Shown here one piece after another: positions 44,593 to 52,958 of a stretch of DNA of 64,000 bases; the first letter of the stretch is position 1; every line of letters starts with the position of its first letter. The position numbers and the translations under genes were made by a program. Below the pieces are notes generated by a model. The model ran no database searches and was not told the origin of the DNA. It was given only the letters and a program-made list of their open reading frames with translations. This stretch comes from JAJAZB01 sp964244295 (GTDB taxonomy: Bacteria > Bacteroidota > Bacteroidia > Cytophagales > Spirosomataceae), in NCBI GenBank assembly GCA_964244295.1, contig CAXTIG010000031.1, positions 22,182 through 86,181 of the forward strand. The letters run 5' to 3'.

Positions 44593-44678
44593 GAAAAACA
44601 GAGGATAGAGTAGAGAGAATAGAGAATAGAGAAAGGCAACGTGTATTTTCTATTCTCTATCCTCTATCCTCTGTTTTC
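44593..44678. repeat. Inverted repeat, family C copy 2, overlapping the SusD stop
   Basis: Left arm GAAAAACAGAGGATAGAGTA followed by GAGAGAATAGAGAA. Right arm TTTTCTATTCTCTATCCTCT then ATCCTCTGTTTTC. The right arm reaches the stop codon of the SusD gene (TCA at 44677-44679 on the plus strand). Arms are about 36 bases. Confidence 0.8.
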
Positions 44679-46182
44679 AATATCCCACATTCTGCTTGGC
44701 GTTGGGGTTGTTGTCGGTTTCGCTCAGGGGAATCGGGAAGAGCAGGTTTTTGGCGGCGTCGAAGCCGAACTGCGTGGGTTGGTCGGAACTGAAATCGAAG
44801 CCCGAAGTCAGGTTGATTTGCCCGCCCCGGTGCCAGCGGCGCAAATCGTACCAGCGGTGCGATTCTTCGCCGGCCAGTTCGAGCAGGCGCTCCGTGCGGA
44901 TGGCCTCCAGCGCCTGCGCCGCCGTGAGCGTGGCGGGCAGGTTGGCGGGAACCGTGCCGCCCGCCACCTGGTTGCGGGCGCGGGTCCGCACCTGGTTGAT
45001 GAGGGCTACCGCGTCGGCCACGGCCCCACCCGCCTGCACCGTAGCCTCGGCCTGGAGCAACAGCACGTCGGCGTAACGCAGAATCCGGGCGTTGTTGGCC
45101 GAGGCCCCGGGGTTCGAGGTTTTGGCGTCGCGGGTCCAGTATTTCCGAATGTCGCGGGTGGCGGGATTCAGGGTGATGTCGCGCCGGGGGTCGGCGGGAT
45201 CGAACGCCGCCAGTAATTTTTTGGTGGCCTGAAAACGGGGGGCACCGAAAAACAGCGAGTTGCCGGGTTCGTAAAAACCCCAGAACCCCGACGTGGAGCC
45301 GACGCCGCCGGGTTCGAAGTCGTCGGCCAGGAAGACGTTGTCGAGGCCCGGCGGCTGGCTGGCCTGAAATTCGTAGAGCGACTCGGTATTGTTTTCGCGG
45401 TCGGCGGCAAAGTTGTCGGCGTAGCTGGCCACCAGCGAGCGGTTTTTAATTTTCCCGAAGGCCATCAGCGCCGCTGTGTAGTCGGCGGCGGTTTTGTTGA
45501 TGGTTCCCCGAAAAACCAGCGCTTTGCCGAGCATCCCGTTGGCGGCGGTGCTCGTGGCCCGGCCCGCGTTGCGGGCGTCCCAGGCTTCGGGCAGCAGGCC
45601 CGCCGCCTCGGTAAAATCCTTGATGGCCTGGTCGAGTAAGGCCCCGTCGGTGACGGTCGGGGCGGTGGCGTCGTCCAGCGAGGTGAGCCGCTCCGTCCGC
45701 AGCGGCGAGGTGCCGAAGGTGTTGGCGAGCCAGAAGTACGACAGGCCCCGCAAAAACAGCACTTCGCCCCGGTGCCGGTCTTTCAGGCTGGGGGTCGTGT
45801 ACACGCCCTCGGCCACGCCGTCGATTTTTTCGAGGGCGGTGTTGGCCCGGAAAATCACGCGGTACAGACTGCCGTAGTAATTGGACAGGCTGCCGACGTT
45901 GGGTTGCAGCGAGGCGAAGGTTTCGAGCGGGTTGGCGGCGGTGGTGGTGATGTCGTCGCCGGGCAGGTGACGCACGGCGTGGACGTAGGCCCCGGCCCGG
46001 TAGCCGTACAGTTCGGATTGCTTGGCGTACACGCCCCGGACGATGGCCTCAAAATCGAGTTCGGAAGTAAAATAACCCAGTTCGGAAGGGTTGCCGGGGG
46101 CCACGTCGAGGTTGTCGGGGTTGCAGGCGGCCAGCCAGAGGCCGAGGGCGAGCGTCAGGCCGAGGAAAGAAATTTTTTTCAT
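44677..46182 (-). CDS. SusD/RagB family nutrient-binding outer membrane lipoprotein
   Basis: A 501-residue lipoprotein. The ATG at 46180-46182 starts a lipoprotein signal (LGLWLAACNPDNLD) with the lipidated cysteine near residue 20; a start 6 codons upstream is also open. The SusD-like N-terminal domain (about residues 40-200) and the RagB/SusD C-terminal region (ITLNPATRDIRKYWTRD, NARILRYADVLLLQAEA, RTERLLELAGEESHRWYDLR and the ending NPNAKQNVGY) are clear. It binds oligosaccharides at the cell surface and forms a lid over its SusC partner, encoded 36 bases upstream. Together they form the import unit of a polysaccharide utilisation locus. Confidence 0.95.
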   Translation of the reverse strand: MKKISFLGLTLALGLWLAACNPDNLDVAPGNPSELGYFTSELDFEAIVRGVYAKQSELYGYRAGAYVHAVRHLPGDDITTTAANPLETFASLQPNVGSLSNYYGSLYRVIFRANTALEKIDGVAEGVYTTPSLKDRHRGEVLFLRGLSYFWLANTFGTSPLRTERLTSLDDATAPTVTDGALLDQAIKDFTEAAGLLPEAWDARNAGRATSTAANGMLGKALVFRGTINKTAADYTAALMAFGKIKNRSLVASYADNFAADRENNTESLYEFQASQPPGLDNVFLADDFEPGGVGSTSGFWGFYEPGNSLFFGAPRFQATKKLLAAFDPADPRRDITLNPATRDIRKYWTRDAKTSNPGASANNARILRYADVLLLQAEATVQAGGAVADAVALINQVRTRARNQVAGGTVPANLPATLTAAQALEAIRTERLLELAGEESHRWYDLRRWHRGGQINLTSGFDFSSDQPTQFGFDAAKNLLFPIPLSETDNNPNAKQNVGY

Positions 46183-46218
46183 TGGAAAAAACGGTTTCAC
46201 GCGGAAAGCGCGATGGGT

Positions 46219-49200
46219 TTAGAAGTTGACGTTCAGCCCCAGAATCCAGGAACGGGTCGGCGGAATGGCGTCGTTCTCCGGGTCCAGACCCGACCAGTTG
46301 GTGAAGGTCAGCAGGTTGTTGCCGGTCACGTAAAGCCGCACGTTCGTGAGGCCCACCAGTCGGCTGGTGAGAACCTGGGGCAGGGTGTAGCCGAGTTGCA
46401 CGTTTTTGAGCCGCACGAAACTGGCGTCTTCCACGAAGCGGTCCGAAAAGCGGTTGTTGCTGGCCGGGTCACCTTGCACGGCGCGGGGCAGGGTGGTGCT
46501 GGGGTTGCTGGGTGTCCAGCGGTCGCGCACGTCGGTCCAGGCGTTGATGTTTTCCGAGGTCATCGCGATGCCCGCCTGCCGGTCGCCGTTCACGGCCTGT
46601 ACGTCGCCCACGCCCTGGAAAAACAAGGACAGATCGAAACCCTTGAAACCCGCTCCGAGGTTTAGTCCGTAGAAATAACCCGGAATGGTTTTGCCGAGGT
46701 ATGTCCGGTCGTTGGCGTTCACCACGCCGTCGCCGTTGACGTCCTGAAAATACGCGTCGCCCGGCACGACCCGGTCGGCGTTGATGCCGTCTCTGGCCGT
46801 GGTGGTGCTGGGTTTCGACGATTTGTACGCGTCGATTTCTTCCTGGTTTTGGAAAATGCCCCCGAATTGGTAGCCGTAGAGGTAGCCAATCGGCTGGGTT
46901 AGTTCGGTGCGGTTGTTGCCACTGACGAAGGCCAGGTCGCGGTACAGGCCCGATACCTGGTTTTTCACCGTCGTCAAATTGCCCGACACGCTGTAACTGA
47001 AGCCCTCGCCCACCTTGCCGTTGTAGCCCACCTGAAACTCAAACCCGCTGTTGCGCACCGTGGCGATGTTGTTGACGGGCGCGAAGCCGTCGTCCAGCCC
47101 CGCGCTCGTGGGCAGCGTTACGGCCTGGAGGATGCCGGAGGTTTTTTTGTCGTAGTACTCGATGGTGGCCGTGAGGCGGTTCTGGAGCAGTGAGGCGTCG
47201 AAGCCGATATTTTTGGTCAGCACCCGTTCCCAGGTCAGGTTTTCAATCGGCAGACTGGCCAGGCGGATGCCGTTCTGGAGCGCCCCGATGGCGTCGCCGT
47301 TGAGGCCCGAGCCGTAGGCGTAGTCGGGGTTGAAATTGACGAGGGAAACAAAGCCGAACTGCGTGGTTTCCTGGTTGCCGATTTCGCCGATGCCCGCCCG
47401 GATTTTCAGGTCTGAAAGCCAGGTCAGCGATTTCATGAACGATTCGGCGCTGAGCCGCCAGGCCACCGCCAGCGAAGGGAACGTGCCCCAGCGGTAGGTC
47501 GGCGAAAAGCGCGAGGTGCCGTCGCGGCGCACGGTGGCGTCGAGGTAATACCGGCTTTTGAAATTATAACTCAACCGGCCCAGGTAGCCCTGGAGGGCGT
47601 TATTTTCGGGAATTACCTGTCCGGTCGAGTACGGAGCCGTGTTGAGCAGGGCCAGGGCGTCGGGGCTGTAGTAGTTGATTTGTGAATTATTGGCGGAGGT
47701 CATGTTGTAGCCGTACTTCTGGTCCATGGCGTTGAGGAGCACGTCGACCGAGTGCCCGCCCAAAACCCGGGCATAATTGACCGAAAACTCCTTCACCAGG
47801 TTATAGTTGCGCGAAAGCCGCTGGTTGATTAAGCCCTTCGAGGTGCCGTTGGTGGCCGAAAATACGTTTGTGAACGGCGACGTGAAGCGGTAGAAATCGA
47901 TGCCCTGCCACAGCATCCGGTTGTTGAGGTACCAGTCGGCGCTGAACGTGCCCCGGAGTTTCAGGCCCTTGAGCGGCTCCACCTGGGCGTAGGCCGAACC
48001 GATGTTGCGCAGCAGGTTGTACCGGCTCTGGCGCACGTCCCACTGACCCAGCACGTTCGAGCGCGTGGCCGATCCGTAGAGCAGGCCGGTGTTGGTGATG
48101 GTAAACGGCCCGCCACCGAGGGACACCCTCGTGGGATCGAAGCTGGGGTTGGCGGCAAAGGTGGGGTTGACCACCTGGGCGAAGCCGTTGAAGGCCGGGA
48201 AGCCGGTGGTGGCGTAAATCGGTTGCCAGGGGGCGTACCGCCAGGTCGAGGAGAGGTCGGTCTGGCTGTTGTCGAGCGCCTGCACGTAGCTGAGGCGGTT
48301 GGTAAAACCGACCTCGAACAACCGTCCGATTTTGCTGGTCAGGTTCAGGGCCAGCGAATACCGCTTCAGGTCGTTCTGCTGGATGGGACTTTCGGTGCGC
48401 GAATACCCACCCGAGAGGTAGTACGTGGTCGATTCGGAGCCGCCCGACACCTTCGCGCTGTAATCTTCGATGACGGCGTTTTTCTGGACAATGGCCGCCT
48501 GCCAGTCGGTACCGGGCAGGTTGCCCAGGTAGGCCGCGTTGCCTTCCTTGTAAAAATTAGGCAGGTTGGCCGCCGTGGCGGGGTTGTTGGCGTACATTTC
48601 CCGCACCAGGCCCACGTACTCGGGCAGGGGGAGCACGTCGAAGCGTTTGGGCAGGTTCTGCACCCCGCGCGAGGCCGCCAGTTCGATGCGGGGCCGCCCC
48701 ACTTTGCCCCGTTTGGTGGTAATCAGCACCACGCCGTTGGCGGCACGCACGCCGTAAATGGCCGCCGACGAGGCGTCTTTCAACACCGAAATGCTCTCGA
48801 TGTCCTGCGGGTTGATGAGGGCCAGGATGTTGACCGTCCCCCGGATGTCGCCAGCCTGGGCGGTATTGCCCGACTGGGGTACGCCGTTGCCGTACTCGGT
48901 GATGGGCACGCCGTCGACCACGTAGAGTGGTTCGTTAAACCCCAGCGTGTTCACGCCCCGAATCCGCACCGTGGGCCGCTGGTTGGGTGCCCCGCCCGGC
49001 GTGGACACGAACACGCCCGGCAAGCGGCCCTGCATCGAAAGTTCGGGGTTGATGGCTTTGTTCTTGACCAAATCGTCGCCGCCCACCACCGACACGGCCC
49101 CGGTCAGGTCTTTGCGCTGGCGCTCGCCGTAGCCAATCACCACCACCTCGCCGAGGGTCGAGGCGCTGGCTTTTAGCGAAACGGTCAGGGTGGTCTGGTT

Positions 49201-49857
49201 TCCCGCGACGATCTCCTGGGTTTCGTAGCCCACGTAGCTGAACACGAGCGTCGCCTCGCCCGCTTCGGCGGACTGGTCGGGGATGAGCAGGCGGAAGGCC
49301 CCGCCGACATCGGTAGTCGTACCCCGCGTGCTGCCTTTCAGTACCACGCTCACGCCGGGCAGGCTCTCGTTCGTGGCGGCGTCGGTGACCTGGCCCCGAA
49401 TTTCCCGGTCGGGCGTGGGGAGCGAGGCGGTCGATTCAAGCGAACTGAGCACGTCGCTGCTGGCCTCCGGGCGCAGGGGCGTGCCCGGTTCCCGAACCGG
49501 CGTAGGACGCAGCCGGTCGCGGTTATAAATCAGGTAGGAATGGGCGTTGTTTTTCTCGAAGGTCAGGTTGAAGGGCGTCAGCAGGCGTTGCAGGGTTTCT
49601 TCCAGCGTCGTGGCGCGGGCCACGTCGGTGGCCACGGTTTTGTCGCGCAGTTCGCGGCGGTTGTAGTCGAACACCACGCCGTGGCGTTTTTCGAGCGCTT
49701 TCAGAGCGTCCACCAGCGATTGCCGGGATTGCCGGGTCGTTTGCCGGGTGCTACGGGCCGAGGCGTAGGCCACGTCCTGCCCCATAGCCGATTTCACCGA
49801 GGCAATCAGCAGACAGCCGAACCCGATTTTTAACCAAAAGGGTAGGTTATTTTTCAT
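46219..49857 (-). CDS. SusC/RagA family TonB-dependent outer membrane receptor
   Basis: A 1,212-residue receptor. Signal peptide (to about residue 26), then an STN domain (about 45-115; ALKALEKRHGVVFDYN), a carboxypeptidase-like CarboxypepD_reg domain (about 152-240; IRGQVTDAATNESLPGVSVV), the plug (VIGYGERQRKDLTGAVSV, VRIRGVNTLG) and a 22-strand-type barrel ending in ILGLNVNF. The STN domain means it probably signals to an anti-sigma factor; the FecR and ECF sigma genes lie immediately upstream. It imports glycans with the SusD protein (gene 36 bases downstream). The substrate is not readable from the sequence, but the sulfatase/GH78 cluster is the nearest candidate partner. Confidence 0.95.
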   Translation of the reverse strand: MKNNLPFWLKIGFGCLLIASVKSAMGQDVAYASARSTRQTTRQSRQSLVDALKALEKRHGVVFDYNRRELRDKTVATDVARATTLEETLQRLLTPFNLTFEKNNAHSYLIYNRDRLRPTPVREPGTPLRPEASSDVLSSLESTASLPTPDREIRGQVTDAATNESLPGVSVVLKGSTRGTTTDVGGAFRLLIPDQSAEAGEATLVFSYVGYETQEIVAGNQTTLTVSLKASASTLGEVVVIGYGERQRKDLTGAVSVVGGDDLVKNKAINPELSMQGRLPGVFVSTPGGAPNQRPTVRIRGVNTLGFNEPLYVVDGVPITEYGNGVPQSGNTAQAGDIRGTVNILALINPQDIESISVLKDASSAAIYGVRAANGVVLITTKRGKVGRPRIELAASRGVQNLPKRFDVLPLPEYVGLVREMYANNPATAANLPNFYKEGNAAYLGNLPGTDWQAAIVQKNAVIEDYSAKVSGGSESTTYYLSGGYSRTESPIQQNDLKRYSLALNLTSKIGRLFEVGFTNRLSYVQALDNSQTDLSSTWRYAPWQPIYATTGFPAFNGFAQVVNPTFAANPSFDPTRVSLGGGPFTITNTGLLYGSATRSNVLGQWDVRQSRYNLLRNIGSAYAQVEPLKGLKLRGTFSADWYLNNRMLWQGIDFYRFTSPFTNVFSATNGTSKGLINQRLSRNYNLVKEFSVNYARVLGGHSVDVLLNAMDQKYGYNMTSANNSQINYYSPDALALLNTAPYSTGQVIPENNALQGYLGRLSYNFKSRYYLDATVRRDGTSRFSPTYRWGTFPSLAVAWRLSAESFMKSLTWLSDLKIRAGIGEIGNQETTQFGFVSLVNFNPDYAYGSGLNGDAIGALQNGIRLASLPIENLTWERVLTKNIGFDASLLQNRLTATIEYYDKKTSGILQAVTLPTSAGLDDGFAPVNNIATVRNSGFEFQVGYNGKVGEGFSYSVSGNLTTVKNQVSGLYRDLAFVSGNNRTELTQPIGYLYGYQFGGIFQNQEEIDAYKSSKPSTTTARDGINADRVVPGDAYFQDVNGDGVVNANDRTYLGKTIPGYFYGLNLGAGFKGFDLSLFFQGVGDVQAVNGDRQAGIAMTSENINAWTDVRDRWTPSNPSTTLPRAVQGDPASNNRFSDRFVEDASFVRLKNVQLGYTLPQVLTSRLVGLTNVRLYVTGNNLLTFTNWSGLDPENDAIPPTRSWILGLNVNF

Positions 49858-49876
49858 GGAAAAGAGGTTAGAAAGT

Positions 49877-49998
49877 GGATAGAGTAGAGAGGATAGAGCG
49901 GAGTGGGTAGAAAAAGCGAGAAGAGGGAGTAACTACTTGAAGATGAATGCAAAAGGACCGTTGGCTTTTCAGCTATTCTCTATCCTCTCTACTCTACC
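49877..49998. repeat. Inverted repeat, family C copy 3, overlapping the FecR stop
   Basis: Left arm GGATAGAGTAGAGAGGATAG and right arm CTATCCTCTCTACTCTACC (within CTATTCTCTATCCTCTCTAC). The loop is about 76 bases. The right arm overlaps the end of the FecR gene, including its stop (CTA at 49989-49991 on the plus strand) and the last codons. Confidence 0.75.
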
Positions 49999-50939
49999 AT
50001 GTACCGCTCCCCTTCGCGGGTGACGCGGACGCCGTAGATTTTTTCGATTTTTTTAAAAAGCTGGGTCACGTCGGCGGCGGGTACCGAGCCGCTGAAGAGT
50101 TCCCGGCTCAACGCCGGATTGCGGAATTCGACCTCCAGGCCGTGGCTGTCGTGGAGGTCGGCGCAGACGTCGGCCAGGGTCTGGTCTTCAAACAAAAGCA
50201 TGGCCGATTTCCAGGCCAATTCGCGGGGCACGTTGGCGGCAACGGGCGCGAGCCGGGGTACGGCGGGGGCGTGGCGGACGGCCTGACCCGGCCGCAGGAC
50301 GACGCTCCGGCGGGCGGCATCTTTCACGTTGACCTTGCCTTCCTGCAAGACCACCTCCGTCGCCCCGCGCCGGTGGTGGACGTTGAACCGGGTGCCCAGC
50401 ACCTCAATGGCGAGGGCATCGGGGGTGTGAACCGTAAATTTCTGGTGGTTGCGGGTGTGCTGCACGGCGAAAAACGCCTCGCCTTCGAGCCACACCTCGC
50501 GGGCGTCGGTGGCGTTCCAGCGACCGTAGCGCAGCGAGGAATTGCCGTTGAGCGTCACCACCGAGCCATCGGGCAACGTCACTTCGCGGCGCTCGCCGTA
50601 CGCCGTCCGGACGGTTTGCGGCCCTGTGAACGCGTAGCGGTGCACGCCCAACCCGGCCAGCAGCAGGACCGCTACGGCAGCGGCCCAGCGAAGCACGGGC
50701 ACCCAGCGCCGGGACGAATTCAGCGGCACGACGCGGCCTTCGCGCTCGTCGATTTTGGCCCAGATGCCCGCCAGCATCCGGTCGCGGAGTTGCTGGCGCT
50801 CGGTTTCGGAAAGGGCCGGTAGCGTCGAATCGTCCTGGGCCGCGTGTTGCCACCAGGTTTCGAGCTGGGCTTTTTCGGACTCGGTGGCCTGACCGCGCAG
50901 GTACCGGCGGATGAGGTGCAAGAGATGACGTTTGCCCAT
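49989..50939 (-). CDS. FecR family anti-sigma factor
   Basis: A 316-residue inner membrane protein. The N-terminal cytoplasmic part (about 1-85; LRGQATESEKAQLETWWQHA) should hold the ECF sigma factor. A transmembrane helix follows (AAAVAVLLLAGLGVHRY). The periplasmic FecR domain is at about 115-220 (VTLPDGSVVTLNGNSSLRY, REVWLEGEAFFAVQH, GTRFNVHH), and the DUF4974 domain is at the C-terminus (TLADVCADLHDSHGLEVEF). It would pass the signal from the SusC STN domain to the sigma factor encoded divergently 85 bases away. The first 'ATG' used is at 50937-50939. The arm of a family C inverted repeat overlaps its stop codon. Confidence 0.94.
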   Translation of the reverse strand: MGKRHLLHLIRRYLRGQATESEKAQLETWWQHAAQDDSTLPALSETERQQLRDRMLAGIWAKIDEREGRVVPLNSSRRWVPVLRWAAAVAVLLLAGLGVHRYAFTGPQTVRTAYGERREVTLPDGSVVTLNGNSSLRYGRWNATDAREVWLEGEAFFAVQHTRNHQKFTVHTPDALAIEVLGTRFNVHHRRGATEVVLQEGKVNVKDAARRSVVLRPGQAVRHAPAVPRLAPVAANVPRELAWKSAMLLFEDQTLADVCADLHDSHGLEVEFRNPALSRELFSGSVPAADVTQLFKKIEKIYGVRVTREGERYMVE

Positions 50940-51024
50940 GATTCAAAGCCTGGTTTTGGAAGTAAGTAGGACAGAACAGGACAATCCCTAAACCGCGTTT
51001 GATTTTTTTTGAAAAAAATCTCCG

Positions 51025-51630
51025 ATGGCCCCGACCCGCACGGCTCCGACCGATTCCGCCGACTTCCCCGAATCCGACCTGTTGCAAGCGCTGCGCAACG
51101 GCGACCGGGCGGCGTTCACCCGGATTTACGACCGGTTTTGGCAAAAACTGTATTCGGTGGCCTACAACTACACCCGCCGCCGCGAAACGGCCCAGGAAGT
51201 GGTGCAGGAGGTGTTTGTGCGGGTGTGGCTGAAGCGGGAAACGCTCGAAATCCGGGAAAGTCTGGAGAAATACCTCTACGCGGCAGTGAAATTTCAGATT
51301 TACAACGCCTTCGACAAGCAGCGCAGCGCCAGTCGCTACGCCGAGTTTGCGCTGCATCACCTGCCGGTGGTCGAAGAAACCACCGAGCAGCAACTGACCT
51401 TCGATGAAACCCTGGCATTGCTTGAGCAGCAGGTGGCGGCTTTTCCCGAAACCACCCGCCGGGTCTTCGTACTGAGCCGCTTCGAGGGCTGGCCCGTGGC
51501 CCGGATTGCCGAAAATCTGCGCATTTCGCCGAAGGCCGTCGAGTACCACATCACGAAGGCCCTCCGGGTGATGCGGTCGAAACTGGCCGAGACGGTGGCG
51601 CTGTTGGTGTATCTTTTCGCTGCGTTTTAA
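51025..51630 (+). CDS. RNA polymerase ECF-type sigma factor
   Basis: A 201-residue sigma-70 family member. Sigma region 2 is at about residues 25-95 (FTRIYDRFWQKLYSVAYNYT, QEVVQEVFVRVWLKRETLE). Sigma region 4 is at about 135-190 (FPETTRRVFVLSRFEGWPVA, KAVEYHITKALRVMRSKL). This is the FecI-like ECF type used with FecR in Bacteroidota. Unlike the usual co-oriented sigma-FecR-SusC-SusD order, it is divergent from FecR with 85 bases between the starts. It would recruit polymerase to the SusC/SusD promoter on the opposite strand. Confidence 0.94.
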   Translation: MAPTRTAPTDSADFPESDLLQALRNGDRAAFTRIYDRFWQKLYSVAYNYTRRRETAQEVVQEVFVRVWLKRETLEIRESLEKYLYAAVKFQIYNAFDKQRSASRYAEFALHHLPVVEETTEQQLTFDETLALLEQQVAAFPETTRRVFVLSRFEGWPVARIAENLRISPKAVEYHITKALRVMRSKLAETVALLVYLFAAF

Positions 51631-51977
51631 GGGGGTAAGCAGAGGGGATTAGGTAAATTGAAAATTAGGTATTTTTTTGATAATCAGTAATTTTAACCAT
51701 TATTCCCACTTACCAGTTTACTCGTTTACTAAGTACCCCTTAAACCTGTTCACCCCGCTCAAACGCCATCTTCCGCGCAAAAACTCGCCGCCCGGCTGCT
51801 CCTGCCGCTGTTCCCCTTCGGCCAGGGCGCGAAAAATAATCCGAAGCGGGAGGGCAACGGGAGGAGGCAAAAACCGGGACGCGGCAAGTGGATATATGAG
51901 CGAAAAAGCCCGTTGCACCGCACCCGAAGGCCCCAAAACTTTGCGTTCTTTGCGGGGTTCCGGTTAACCTCCTCCTA
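51631..51977. other. Gene-free region between the sigma factor and PorP/SprF
   Basis: About 350 bases without a convincing gene; the small open frames on both strands have no recognisable motif. A weak inverted pair joins TTTAAGGGGGTA (51626-51637, overlapping the sigma factor stop) with TACCCCTTAAA (51734-51744), which could end the sigma transcript. The first part is AT-rich compared with the surroundings. TTTGCGTTCTTTGC at 51941-51955 is only weakly promoter-like. Confidence 0.4.
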
Positions 51978-52898
51978 GTGAAACGTTTTCTTTTCTTTGC
52001 CAACTGCTTCTTGTTGACTACCCACTTCGGCCTCGCCCAGGAAGCCCTCGTCCGCTCGTACCCGCTCAATCCGCTGGCGGTTAACCCGGCCTACGCGGGT
52101 AGCCGCGAGGTCACGAGCTTATCGGTGATTCTGAAGCGCCGCTCGCTGGTGTTGCAGAACACCTACACCTCCCAGCTTTTCTCGATGGATTTTCCCATCG
52201 CGAGCGAGCGCGGCGGGTTGGGATTCCAGGTCTTCAATGACCAGTACAACCCGGCGGGCACGCTCGGTTTTTACGGCAGCGGGGCTTACCGGATTCCGCT
52301 TGAAAATCTCAACGGCACGCTCGCACTGGGCGTCCAGGCCGGTTTTACGCAGGTGGTGGCCCCGCTCAACACACCCGGTAACAACCAGTATCCCTTCACG
52401 ATGGGCCTGGGGGCGTATTTCAACACCGCCCATTTTTACGCCGGAGTGGCCCAGCAAAACGCGCTGGGCCGGGCCGATTCCTACGGCACGCCGCTGCGCC
52501 CGGTGTTCCTCACGGCGGGGTACCTTTTCGACCTCAGCGACGACGTGAAACTCCGCGCCGGAACGCTCCTGCGCGGCATCCGAACCACGGCCAGTAGCTC
52601 CTACCGCCTCGACGTGGATTTAAACGCCACGCTCTGGTACCGGAAAGTGGGCCTGGGCATCTGGTGGCAGGGGACGGGTTCGGAGGCCAACGACGCCCGC
52701 GCCCTGCTCGGCATCGCCGAAGTGCAACTCGGCGACCACCTGCGTTTTGGCTTCAGCTACGACTTCATCGCCGGGCGCGACCGCTACCAAACCCAGCCCA
52801 TCGGCAGCGCCACGGCGGCGGCCAGCATTTTTCAGTTGCTGCTCCGCTACGAGTTCGACAACGGGAGCGGGAAGGTGGGGCGGATGCGGTATTTTTGA
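51978..52898 (+). CDS. PorP/SprF family type IX secretion system outer membrane protein
   Basis: A 306-residue outer membrane protein. GTG start at 51978 (the signal peptide MKRFLFFANCFLLTTHFGLA follows at once). The hallmark of the family, SYPLNPLAVNPAYAGSREV, is near residues 27-45, followed by MDFPIASERGGLGFQVFNDQ and a beta-barrel ending in FQLLLRYEF. PorP/SprF proteins assist secretion or surface anchoring of giant gliding adhesins such as SprB and are usually encoded next to them. Here the giant adhesin is about 24 kb away on the other strand, so a link is plausible but not shown by gene order. It ends convergently to the methyltransferase gene at a terminator hairpin. Confidence 0.92.
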   Translation: MKRFLFFANCFLLTTHFGLAQEALVRSYPLNPLAVNPAYAGSREVTSLSVILKRRSLVLQNTYTSQLFSMDFPIASERGGLGFQVFNDQYNPAGTLGFYGSGAYRIPLENLNGTLALGVQAGFTQVVAPLNTPGNNQYPFTMGLGAYFNTAHFYAGVAQQNALGRADSYGTPLRPVFLTAGYLFDLSDDVKLRAGTLLRGIRTTASSSYRLDVDLNATLWYRKVGLGIWWQGTGSEANDARALLGIAEVQLGDHLRFGFSYDFIAGRDRYQTQPIGSATAAASIFQLLLRYEFDNGSGKVGRMRYF

Positions 52899-52947
52899 AA
52901 AAAGGGCGGTCACGCTGAGCGGAGTCGAAGCGTGACCCCCCTTTTTT
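52897..52947. terminator. Bidirectional terminator-like hairpin (family B core)
   Basis: GAAAAAAGGGCGGTCACGCT pairs with AGCGTGACCCCCCTTTTTTC around a short GAGCGGAGTCGA loop region. Runs of A and T flank the stem on both sides, so it can end transcription from both convergent genes (PorP/SprF and the methyltransferase). The stem shares the core of the family B inverted repeat at 2529-2635. Confidence 0.75.
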
Positions 52948-52958
52948 CAGCATTAAAC

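Noticed and set aside
51969..51977. CCTCCT just before the PorP/SprF start as a ribosome binding site
   Set aside because: It has the sequence of the anti-Shine-Dalgarno rather than its complement, and Bacteroidota starts usually lack such sites.
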